In this document: one piece after another, positions 1 through 6,292 of the stretch | Numbering within the stretch: position 1 is the first letter of the stretch | Layout: each line of letters starts with the position of its first letter | From: Sphingomonadaceae bacterium | Lineage (GTDB): Bacteria; Pseudomonadota; Alphaproteobacteria; Sphingomonadales; Sphingomonadaceae | Assembly (NCBI GenBank): GCA_947442095.1 | Contig: CANEVG010000109.1 | Location: 1 to 9,830 of the forward strand | DNA: 9,830 nucleotides | Direction: 5' to 3' | Made by a program: the position numbers and the translations under genes | Notes under the pieces: model-generated | Seen by the model: the letters and a program-made list of their open reading frames with translations, nothing else | The model's database searches: none | Told to the model about the DNA's origin: nothing

Positions 1-62
1 ATGCACTTGCTCCCTTGCTCCGAGCTTGACCGGCTGCGGCTGGCCCGTCAATGCTATAGCCA

Positions 63-329
63 ATGGGAAACACAACCGACATTTCGGGCGACATCACGTC
101 GCTGAGCTTTGAGGATGCGCTGAGGGCGCTGGAGGAGATCGTGCGCAAGCTCGAGAGCGGTGAAGCGCCGCTCGACGAATCGATCGACCTCTATGCCCGG
201 GGCGATGCGCTGCGCGCGCATTGCCAGGCGCGGCTCGATGCGGCGCAGACGCGGATCGAGGCGATTGTCGCGGACCGGGACGGGAAGCCTACCGGCGTGC
301 GCCCCTTCGACGATGCAGGTGGGGCATGA
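63..329 (+). CDS. xseB: Exodeoxyribonuclease VII small subunit
   Basis: This 88-residue protein matches the small subunit of exonuclease VII, the cytoplasmic nuclease that degrades single-stranded DNA together with the large subunit XseA. The core, roughly residues 14-70, carries the family pattern LSFEDALRALEEIVRKLESG, then a P-L-(D/E)-x-S-I-x-L-Y-x-x-G-x-x-L stretch, then a predicted second helix rich in A, R and E. The length is typical of the family (about 80 residues). ATG at 63 is the only sensible start, but no clear Shine-Dalgarno sequence precedes it. Its last four bases overlap the ispA start (ATGA), so the two are probably translationally coupled. The large subunit gene xseA is not in the window, which is normal. 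The identification is confident; the exact start is slightly less so. Confidence 0.93.
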   Translation: MGNTTDISGDITSLSFEDALRALEEIVRKLESGEAPLDESIDLYARGDALRAHCQARLDAAQTRIEAIVADRDGKPTGVRPFDDAGGA

Positions 330-1243
330 GCGCGATGCAACGGACCGATCCCTGGCAGGATCTGCTGCGGCCCGCGCTGAAGCGCATCGCCGAGGACATC
401 GATTCGAGCTTCGACGCGCTGCTGCCGTTGGCGAACGACCCGCGCGACCGGCTGATCGAGGCGATGCGCTATGCCGCGATTGGCGGCGGCAAGCGGCTGC
501 GGCCGCTGCTGGTTTCGGCTACCGCCAGCCTGTTTGGCGCCGACCGGGCCATGGCGATCCGGGTCGGCACTGCGATCGAGGCGGTCCACGTCTATTCGCT
601 GATCCACGATGATCTGCCTTGTATGGACAACGACGCGCTGCGCCACGGCAAGCCGACGCTGCATCTCGCCTATGATGAGGCGACGGCGGTGCTTGCAGGC
701 GATGCCTTGCACGACTTTGCGTTTGAGGTGCTATCCGATCCGGGGCTGAGCGGCGATCCTTTCGTGCGGATCGAGCTGGTGCGCGCGCTGGCGCTGGCGA
801 GCGGGATGAACGGCATGGCTGGCGGGCAGATGATGGATATCGCTGCCGAGACCGCCTCGTTCGACCTTGCGACCGTGACCCGGCTGCAGCAGCTTAAGAC
901 CGGGGCGCTGCTGGGCGCGGCGGTGGAAATGGGCGCGATCATCGGCCGTATCCCCGCTGAGGGACGCACGCATCTGCGCGGCTATGCCCGCGATATCGGC
1001 CTCGCCTTCCAGATCGCAGACGATCTGCTCGATGCCGAGGGGGATGAGGAAGCCGCTGGCAAGGCGCTGCGCAAGGACGCAGGCGCGGGCAAGGAAACCT
1101 TCCTTTCGTTGCTGGGGCCAGAGCGCGCGCGCGAACAGGCGCACTTCCTGGTGGATCAGGCGGTACAATACCTTGCCCCGTACGGCGAGGAAGCAGACCT
1201 GCTGCGCGCGCTGGCGTGGTTCATTGTGGAAAGGGACCGGTGA
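326..1243 (+). CDS. ispA: Farnesyl diphosphate synthase (geranyltranstransferase)
   Basis: This is a 305-residue class-I (trans) polyprenyl diphosphate synthase that condenses isopentenyl diphosphate with dimethylallyl and geranyl diphosphate. It makes farnesyl diphosphate for quinones, undecaprenyl carriers and carotenoids. Visible motifs are GGGKRLRPLL (53-62), the first aspartate-rich motif DDLPCMD (95-101, with the two-residue insertion typical of bacterial FPP synthases), GQMMD (167-171), KTGALL (191-196), and the second aspartate-rich motif FQIADDLLD (228-236) followed by a lysine-rich GKALRKDAGAGK segment. The open frame extends upstream, but ATG 326 is chosen because it gives the family length, has a good ribosome site (aggtgggg) and makes the ATGA overlap with xseB. 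coaD begins on the base after its stop. The product could have a different chain-length preference, but FPP synthase is much the likeliest. Confidence 0.95.
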   Translation: MSAMQRTDPWQDLLRPALKRIAEDIDSSFDALLPLANDPRDRLIEAMRYAAIGGGKRLRPLLVSATASLFGADRAMAIRVGTAIEAVHVYSLIHDDLPCMDNDALRHGKPTLHLAYDEATAVLAGDALHDFAFEVLSDPGLSGDPFVRIELVRALALASGMNGMAGGQMMDIAAETASFDLATVTRLQQLKTGALLGAAVEMGAIIGRIPAEGRTHLRGYARDIGLAFQIADDLLDAEGDEEAAGKALRKDAGAGKETFLSLLGPERAREQAHFLVDQAVQYLAPYGEEADLLRALAWFIVERDR

Positions 1244-1765
1244 ATGGCTGAGGGCATGCCAAGGATCGGGGTATATCCCGGCACATTTGATCCTGTCACG
1301 CTGGGACATCTTGATATCATCCGGCGCGGTGCAAAGCTGGTTGATCAGTTGATCATCGGCGTGACGACCAATCCTTCGAAGAATCCGATGTTCACGCCCG
1401 AAGAGCGCATGGCCATGGTGGAGCGCGAAGTGGCCTCGCAAGGCATCGCCAACGTCTCGGTAATGGGGTTCAATGCGCTGCTGATGAAGTTTGCCGAACG
1501 CCAGGGTGCCAATGTGATCGTGCGGGGCCTGCGCGCGGTGGCGGACTTCGAATACGAATACCAGATGGCCGGGATGAACCAGCAGCTCAACGACGGGATC
1601 GAGACGGTGTTCCTGATGGCGGACGTAAGCCTGCAGCCGATCGCGTCCAAGCTGGTCAAGGAAATCGCCCTGTTCGGCGGGGATATCACCAATTTTGTGA
1701 CCGGGCCGGTGCGCGATGATGTGGTGGCGCGGGTGCGCGAGATCGGCCAGCTCGGCGAATACTGA
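1244..1765 (+). CDS. coaD: Phosphopantetheine adenylyltransferase
   Basis: This 173-residue enzyme transfers AMP from ATP to 4'-phosphopantetheine, the penultimate step of coenzyme A synthesis, in the cytoplasm. It shows the nucleotidyltransferase signature YPGTFDPVTLGH (11-22, including the T-x-G-H motif with H22). It also has RGLRAVADFEYEYQMAGMN, which binds pantetheine and adenine in this family, and the C-terminal loop QPIASKLVKEIA in place of the enterobacterial ISSxxVKE, as is common in alphaproteobacteria. ATG 1244 abuts the ispA stop and has a good Shine-Dalgarno sequence (ggaaaggga, about 7 bases upstream). A second in-frame ATG at 1256 would give a protein closer to the minimal family N-terminus, but its ribosome site is poorer. 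It is very probably cotranscribed with xseB and ispA. Confidence 0.96.
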   Translation: MAEGMPRIGVYPGTFDPVTLGHLDIIRRGAKLVDQLIIGVTTNPSKNPMFTPEERMAMVEREVASQGIANVSVMGFNALLMKFAERQGANVIVRGLRAVADFEYEYQMAGMNQQLNDGIETVFLMADVSLQPIASKLVKEIALFGGDITNFVTGPVRDDVVARVREIGQLGEY

Positions 1766-1779
1766 GCCATTTGTCCGGA

Positions 1780-1796
1780 CGCCTGCCATTCAGGCG
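1780..1796 (+). terminator. Weak hairpin after coaD, possible terminator
   Basis: A perfect 6-bp stem CGCCTG/CAGGCG with a 5-base loop lies 14 bases after the coaD stop. It is followed by cagttgttcattg rather than a clean run of T, so intrinsic termination would be inefficient. It marks a plausible end of the xseB-ispA-coaD unit, but it could simply be a chance hairpin in GC-rich DNA. Confidence 0.3.
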
Positions 1797-1883
1797 CAGT
1801 TGTTCATTGCAGCGTCATCGGCGCGGGCCTATCCGCAGCCCGCAAGCGTGTGACGCATGGTTTCTGGTAGGGTGAGTGGTTTG

Positions 1884-2600
1884 ATGGCTTCGCGTTGGTT
1901 CACCGCTGGCATGCTCGGGCTCTCGCTCGGCGCGGCCCTGATCGCTTCTCCCGCGCTGGCGCAGGGCGCGCCGACCAAGGATCCGGTCAAGCCGATCAAG
2001 GTCGATCCGATCAAGCGCGCGCAGACGATCACCTATGCGGTCAATACCGACATCACCCAAGATCCCGACAACGTGCTTGTGCTCGATCTTTCGAACGGCG
2101 GGCGCGTGGCGATCCGGCTGGTGCCGGAATGGGCGCCCAAGCATATCGAGCGGATCAAGACTCTGACCAGGGAAGGCTTCTACAACGGGGTGATTTTTCA
2201 CCGCGTGATCGATGGCTTTATGGCACAGACCGGCGATCCCACCGGCACCGGGCAGGGCGGCTCGAAGCTGCCGGACCTCAATGCCGAGTTCAATGATATC
2301 CCGCACCTTCGCGGCACCGTCTCGATGGCGCGTACCGATGAGCCGAACACGGCCAACAGCCAGTTCTTCATCGTGTTCTATCCGCGCTTCGCGCTGGATC
2401 ACAAATACACCAATTTCGGCCGGGTGATTGCGGGCATGGACATTGCCGATGCCATCATGCGCGGCGAGCCGCCGAAGAACCCGACCAAGATCGTGCAGGC
2501 AAGCCTTGCTTCGGAAGGCAAGGACCCGCCGCCGCCGTCTGCTGCTGCCGCGCCGAAGGCCTTTACGGCCGACATGCTGAGCAACTCGCAGTCAAATTGA
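1884..2600 (+). CDS. Exported cyclophilin-type peptidyl-prolyl cis-trans isomerase
   Basis: This 238-residue protein catalyses proline isomerisation during folding of exported proteins. Residues 1-26 form a signal peptide: a basic start, the hydrophobic stretch LGLSLGAALIASP, and an ALA|Q cleavage site, so it acts in the periplasm. The cyclophilin domain spans about 62-195. It contains GVIFHRVIDGFMAQTGDP with the catalytic Arg107, then GTVSMARTDEPNTANSQFFI and LDHKYTNFGRVIAGMD. The position of the human CypA tryptophan is Tyr175, which is usual in bacterial members. The C-terminus (about 211-238) is a low-complexity Pro/Ala tail. ATG 1884 is preferred over in-frame ATG 1857 because it is preceded by agggtgag at proper spacing and starts a standard signal peptide; 1857 has no ribosome site. 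It lies between coaD and queA on the same strand, so it may be read with queA. Confidence 0.92.
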   Translation: MASRWFTAGMLGLSLGAALIASPALAQGAPTKDPVKPIKVDPIKRAQTITYAVNTDITQDPDNVLVLDLSNGGRVAIRLVPEWAPKHIERIKTLTREGFYNGVIFHRVIDGFMAQTGDPTGTGQGGSKLPDLNAEFNDIPHLRGTVSMARTDEPNTANSQFFIVFYPRFALDHKYTNFGRVIAGMDIADAIMRGEPPKNPTKIVQASLASEGKDPPPPSAAAAPKAFTADMLSNSQSN

Positions 2601-2636
2601 CCTTGGCCAATTGACCCCGACCAACTGAGCCGCACG
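2595..2636 (+). repeat. Three imperfect 14-bp direct repeats across the cyclophilin-queA junction
   Basis: Three consecutive 14-bp units can be aligned: aattgaccttggcc (2595-2608), aattgaccccgacc (2609-2622) and aactgagccgcacg (2623-2636). The first two share the 8-mer AATTGACC exactly, and the third is diverged. They run from the last codons of the cyclophilin gene to the first base of the queA GTG. They could be a small regulatory array, a replication-slippage product, or chance. No function is recognised. Confidence 0.4.
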
Positions 2637-3676
2637 TGCGCGTAGATCTGTTCGATTTCGAGCTTCCGCCTGAGCGGATAGCCTTGCGCCCCGCCGTGCC
2701 GCGCGATGCCGCGCGTCTGCTGGGGGTTGGGCCTGCCGGGGGCAAGGATGGCCGGTTTGCCGACCGGATCGTGCGCGATCTGCCGCAGATGCTGCGGGCA
2801 GGTGACGTGCTGGTGTTTAACGACACGCGCGTCATCCCGGCGCAGCTTGAAGGTGAGGTTGGCAATGCGCGGATCAGCGCGACCTTGCACAAGCGGATGG
2901 ACTTGCGCCGCTGGCAGGCCTTCGTGCGCAATGGACGGCGATTGAAGCCAGGCAGCGTGATCCTGTTCGGCGCGGACGTGACCGCGAGCGCCGAGCACCG
3001 CCATGCCGATGGTAGCTGGACTCTGGTCTTCGGCGGTGACGAGCCGGTCGAAGTCCTGCTCGAACGCGCAGGCACGATGCCGCTGCCACCCTATATCGCG
3101 GGCAAGCGCCCCACCGACCTGCGCGACCGTGAGGACTACCAGACGATGTTCGCCGCAGAGGACGGCGCAGTCGCAGCCCCCACTGCGGCACTGCACTTCA
3201 CGCCCGAACTGATGGCCGCGCTAGCCGATGCGGGCATCGGGCACGAGACGCTGACGCTGCATGTCGGTGCGGGCACGTTCCTGCCGGTCAAGGCCGAGGA
3301 TACCGCGGACCACGCGATGCACGCTGAATGGGGCCGGATCGAGCCCGAAACCGCGGCGCGGCTCAATGCGGTGCGCGCAAGCGGCGGGCGGATCATCGCG
3401 GTGGGCACCACCAGCTTGCGCTTGCTGGAAAGCGCGGCGGACGAGAACCGGGTGATCCATCCCTTCGAAGGCGACACCAGCATTTTCATCACGCCCGGCT
3501 ACACCTTCTGCGCGATCGATGGGCTGATGACCAATTTTCACCTGCCCAAATCGACGCTGATGATGCTGGTTTCGGCGCTCATGGGCTTGGAGCGGATGCA
3601 GGCGGTCTACGCCCATGCCATCGCGCAGGGCTACCGGTTCTACAGCTATGGCGATTCGAGCCTGCTGATCCCCTGA
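2636..3676 (+). CDS. queA: S-adenosylmethionine:tRNA ribosyltransferase-isomerase
   Basis: QueA transfers and isomerises the ribose of S-adenosylmethionine onto preQ1 at position 34 of GUN-anticodon tRNAs, giving epoxyqueuosine. The 346-residue product has the family landmarks in order: GDVLVFNDTRVIPAQ (56-70), LPPYI (150-154), GAVAAPTAALHFT (177-189), HVGAGTFLPVK (209-219), VGTTSLRLLES (256-266), ITPGYTFCAIDGLMTNFHLPKSTLMMLVSALMG (ending at 317) and YRFYSYGD (333-340). The start is GTG at 2636, giving MRVDLFDFELP, which matches the usual QueA N-terminus. No strong Shine-Dalgarno sequence is visible, so translation may depend on coupling or be modest. Its stop lies 6 bp from the stop of the convergent TSUP gene. 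The partner enzyme gene tgt lies about 840 bp downstream, separated by that gene. Confidence 0.97.
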   Translation: MRVDLFDFELPPERIALRPAVPRDAARLLGVGPAGGKDGRFADRIVRDLPQMLRAGDVLVFNDTRVIPAQLEGEVGNARISATLHKRMDLRRWQAFVRNGRRLKPGSVILFGADVTASAEHRHADGSWTLVFGGDEPVEVLLERAGTMPLPPYIAGKRPTDLRDREDYQTMFAAEDGAVAAPTAALHFTPELMAALADAGIGHETLTLHVGAGTFLPVKAEDTADHAMHAEWGRIEPETAARLNAVRASGGRIIAVGTTSLRLLESAADENRVIHPFEGDTSIFITPGYTFCAIDGLMTNFHLPKSTLMMLVSALMGLERMQAVYAHAIAQGYRFYSYGDSSLLIP

Positions 3677-3682
3677 TTTCGT

Positions 3683-4456
3683 TTACGCGGCGGCGAACCA
3701 GCCCCAGACCAGCCTGCCGGTCAGCGCGAGGCTGGCGGTGACGAGCAGCGGACGAATGAGCCGCGCGCCATAGCGGGTGGCGAGGCGCGTGCCGATCATT
3801 GCGCCCGCCATCGACCCTGCGCCCATGCACAGGCCGAGCAGCCATAGCACTTGCCCGCCAAACGCGAACACGATGAGGCTGGCGACATTGCTGGCGAGAT
3901 TGAGTAGCTTGGTAAGGCCCGTCGCGGGCGTGAGGCCGAGGCCGCGCAAGCCCACGAGTGTCGCGGCGAAGAACTGGCCGGTGCCGGGGCCGAAGAAACC
4001 GTCGTAGAAGCCGATGCTGCCGGAGATGGGCAGGTAAGCGCGCTTGCTGAGGCGCGGCGTGGTGGCGGCGTCTTCCATGCGCGGGGAGAGCAGTGTGTAG
4101 AGCGCGGCGGTCATCAGCAGCAGCGGGACGACGAGGCGCAGCACATGGGCATCGAAGCGCTGGATGAAGAGCGCGCCTGCCGCTGCTCCGGCAAAGGCGG
4201 CGATCACGGCAGGGAGGCTGGCGCGGAAAGAAAACAGGCCCGCGCGGTGATAGCGCCAGGTGGCGATGCTCGCGCCGCAGGAGGATTGCAGCTTGTTGGT
4301 GCCCAGCACCAAGGGCACGGGAAGGCCGGTGTAGAGGAGCGCTGGCATCATCAGGAGGCCCCCGCCGCCCGCGATGGCATCGATGCAGCCGGTCAGCAGG
4401 GCAAGGCTGGTCAGCGCGGCGTAGAGCCAGGGTTCGAGCAGGAAAGCGTCGTGCAT
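3683..4456 (-). CDS. TSUP (TauE/SafE) family membrane permease
   Basis: This 257-residue polytopic inner-membrane protein belongs to the TSUP family. Several members have been linked to export or uptake of sulfite, sulfoacetate and other sulfur-containing or small organic anions. Both half-repeat signatures are visible: AIAGGGGLLMMPALL near residues 27-41, with LGTNKLQSSCGA at 51-62, and GFYDGFFGPGTGQF near 149-162, with TGLTKLLNLASNVASL at about 179-194. Hydrophobic segments throughout suggest seven or eight membrane helices. ATG at 4456 has a ggggcg ribosome-site-like stretch just upstream on its strand. It is transcribed away from tgt and towards queA, with only 6 bp between its stop and that of queA. 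The substrate cannot be read from the sequence. The nearby rhodanese pseudogene hints weakly at sulfur metabolism. Confidence 0.9.
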   Translation of the reverse strand: MHDAFLLEPWLYAALTSLALLTGCIDAIAGGGGLLMMPALLYTGLPVPLVLGTNKLQSSCGASIATWRYHRAGLFSFRASLPAVIAAFAGAAAGALFIQRFDAHVLRLVVPLLLMTAALYTLLSPRMEDAATTPRLSKRAYLPISGSIGFYDGFFGPGTGQFFAATLVGLRGLGLTPATGLTKLLNLASNVASLIVFAFGGQVLWLLGLCMGAGSMAGAMIGTRLATRYGARLIRPLLVTASLALTGRLVWGWFAAA

Positions 4457-4474
4457 TTGCGCCCCATGGCGTTA

Positions 4475-4489
4475 GTGCGTAAGGCGCAC
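4475..4489. promoter_or_regulatory. Inverted repeat in the TSUP/tgt divergent gap
   Basis: GTGCG-taagg-CGCAC is a perfect 5-bp inverted repeat with a 5-base spacer. It lies inside the 60-bp space between the divergent starts of the TSUP gene (4456) and tgt (4517). It could be an operator for one or both promoters, but the arms are short and no clear -35/-10 pair is visible. Function is inferred only from position. Confidence 0.25.
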
Positions 4490-4516
4490 AACCTTTCCGC
4501 AGCGCAGAAACCGCCG

Positions 4517-5644
4517 ATGACCCGCTTTTCCTTCAGCATCCACGCCACCGATGGCCGCGCGCGAACGGGCGCGATCACGATGCAGCGCGGCACGATCCGC
4601 ACGCCCGCGTTCATGCCGGTGGGCACGGCCGGCACGGTCAAGGCAATGAAAGTGGAGGACGTGGCGGCGACCGGCGCGGACATACTCCTCGGCAACACCT
4701 ACCACCTGATGCTGCGCCCTGGCGCGGAGCGCATGGCGCGGTTGGGCGGGTTGCACCAGTTCATGCGCTGGGACAAACCGATCCTGACCGATAGCGGCGG
4801 CTATCAGGTGATGAGCCTTTCCGAGCTGCGCAAGATCACCGAGGACGGGGTGACCTTCGCCAGCCACCTTGATGGTTCGCGCCATATGCTGAGCCCGGAG
4901 CGCTCGATGGAGATCCAGCGGCTGCTCGATTCCGATATCGTGATGGCGTTCGACGAATGCCCGCGCGCAGATAAGCCGCGCGATGTGATCGCAAAAAGCA
5001 TGGCGATGTCGATGCGCTGGGCTAGACGCAGCCGCGATGCGTTTGATGCAGGCGGCGCGCATGCGGAAGGTGCGGCGCTGTTCGGCATCCAGCAGGGCGG
5101 GCTGGATGAACGGCTGCGAGCGGAAAGCGCTTCGGAACTGACCGGCATTGGCTTTGATGGCTATGCCATAGGCGGGCTCGCAGTGGGCGAGGGGCAGGAG
5201 GCGATGTTTGCCACGCTCGACTTCGCGCCGGGCCAACTACCCGCCAACGCGCCGCGCTATCTGATGGGCGTGGGCAAGCCCGATGATCTGGTGGGCGCAG
5301 TGGAGCGCGGGGTCGACATGTTCGATTGCGTGCTGCCGACGCGCTCGGGCCGCAACGGGCAGGGGTTTACCTGGGACGGGCCGGTGAACTTGCGCAATGC
5401 GCGCCATGCCGAGGATGCCGGACCGCTGGACGCAGACTGCACGTGCCCGGTCTGCGCGAAATACAGCCGCGCCTATCTGCACCACTTGCACCGCTCGGGC
5501 GAAATGCTCGGCGCAATGCTGCTGACCGAGCACAACCTTTCGTTCTATCAGCAACTGATGGCGGGAATGCGCGCTGCCATTTCGCAAGGGGCGTTTGCGG
5601 CGTTTGCGAGCCGGTTTCGGGCGCGGTATCTGGCAAAGCGTTAG
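4517..5644 (+). CDS. tgt: tRNA-guanine(34) transglycosylase
   Basis: Tgt swaps guanine 34 of GUN-anticodon tRNAs for preQ1, the step before QueA in queuosine synthesis. The 375-residue product aligns with the well-studied Zymomonas mobilis enzyme at a constant offset of 10. Recognisable are the general acid Asp92 in TDSGGYQ, the substrate-binding DEC at 146-148, IQQGG (191-195), the GLAVGE loop with Val223 typical of preQ1-using bacterial enzymes, nucleophile Asp270 in MFDCVLPTRSGRNG, and zinc ligands Cys308, Cys310, Cys313 and His339. ATG 4517 gives the family N-terminus MTRFSFSIHATDG. An in-frame ATG at 4466 would add 17 residues and overlap the divergent promoter region, so it is less likely. 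No strong Shine-Dalgarno sequence is seen. Its TAG stop overlaps the stop of the convergent rhodanese pseudogene. Confidence 0.97.
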   Translation: MTRFSFSIHATDGRARTGAITMQRGTIRTPAFMPVGTAGTVKAMKVEDVAATGADILLGNTYHLMLRPGAERMARLGGLHQFMRWDKPILTDSGGYQVMSLSELRKITEDGVTFASHLDGSRHMLSPERSMEIQRLLDSDIVMAFDECPRADKPRDVIAKSMAMSMRWARRSRDAFDAGGAHAEGAALFGIQQGGLDERLRAESASELTGIGFDGYAIGGLAVGEGQEAMFATLDFAPGQLPANAPRYLMGVGKPDDLVGAVERGVDMFDCVLPTRSGRNGQGFTWDGPVNLRNARHAEDAGPLDADCTCPVCAKYSRAYLHHLHRSGEMLGAMLLTEHNLSFYQQLMAGMRAAISQGAFAAFASRFRARYLAKR

Positions 5645-6149
5645 TCTGCTGCCCCCATTGATGATGCAATCCAGCCGACCTTGCTTTCGTTGAAATCGAC
5701 GATCTCGCCGAGTTCGTAGACGTTGTCGAAGCCTTAGGCCTTGAGGTTGATGAAGGTCTGGATGTTGAGCGAAACCGGCGGGGCTTTCAGCATGACAGGC
5801 GGGCTGTCGTTGCGGAAATTGTTGTTGCAATAGATCAGGATGGCGCGTGTGCGATCGGGCAGCGCGGCGGCGAGCGCCTCGGCGGTGAAATCGGTGAGCG
5901 GCAGGTTGATCGCGCCCGCGATGTGCCCCCCGCAAAGGCAGGGGCTGAGCGTGCATCGAGAATGACCGCACCATCGCGCGCCGCCATCGCCTGAAACCGC
6001 GCGAGCGTGATGCGGCGCTTTTCGCGCTCGGGGCGCACCTCATGGGTCAAGCGTTCGAACCCGGCGTAGTCGATCTGGTGGTCGGTGGCGGGGACGGGCA
6101 CAGGGGTGGGGAGGGCCGCAGCGGCGGCGGCTGCCACCAGCGGGATCAT
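5641..6149 (-). pseudogene. Exported rhodanese-like protein, inactivated by frameshift and nonsense
   Basis: Read from ATG 6149, with a strong aggagg ribosome site at 6160-6165, the frame encodes MIPLVAAAAAAALPTPVPVP, a likely signal peptide. It continues through RRITLARFQAMAARDGAVILDARSAPAFAGG, the first half of a rhodanese domain. At a run of six C (plus strand 5926-5931) the frame is lost. One more base would restore HIAGAINLPLTDFTAEALAAAL, the catalytic-loop segment ILIYCNNNFRNDSPP with the active-site Cys, and SLNIQTFINLKA. In that restored frame a TAA then appears (plus 5734-5736) where relatives usually have an aromatic codon. It is followed by 30 more residues (GFDNVYELGEIVDF...) up to the natural stop at 5641-5643. 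Two independent lesions make a real pseudogene likelier than a sequencing error. A rhodanese would transfer sulfane sulfur; the true substrate is unknown. Confidence 0.85.
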
Positions 6150-6292
6150 GGGCACTATCCTCCTGCCAGAAGGCCCAAGGTGAACGCGCGCTCCTAAACC
6201 GGTGTTGAACGCTGCAGGATAACGCTCTTGCCAGAAATGGCACCGAATGCCGGGTTGACGATGGCCGCCGCAAGGGAGACGTGCGGCCGACT

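Noticed and set aside
26..60. Possible promoter before xseB (ttgacc and tgctatagc)
   Set aside because: The hexamers are 20 to 23 bases apart and the -10-like box is almost touching the ATG, so it would only work for a leaderless transcript. The support is too weak to list.
731..1789. Long minus-strand open frame (352 codons) opposite ispA and coaD
   Set aside because: It lies wholly antisense to two confident enzyme genes, has no recognisable domain, and is His/Arg/Gln-rich as expected for a shadow frame in GC-rich DNA.
2601..2635. preQ1 riboswitch before queA
   Set aside because: The 35-bp gap is short and lacks the pseudoknot-forming pattern of preQ1 riboswitches.
4145..4516. Upstream extension of the tgt frame by over 100 codons
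   Set aside because: The extension is antisense to the TSUP gene and has no homology pattern. Known Tgt proteins start at the MTRFSFSIHATDG segment.
4472..5236. Minus-strand open frame of 254 codons opposite tgt
   Set aside because: It is antisense to tgt, whose catalytic and zinc residues are all intact, and shows no domain pattern of its own.
6229..6242. Small hairpin TGCCA-GAAA-TGGCA upstream of the Stealth gene
   Set aside because: The stem is only 5 bp, with no conserved riboswitch or terminator features; it could be chance.
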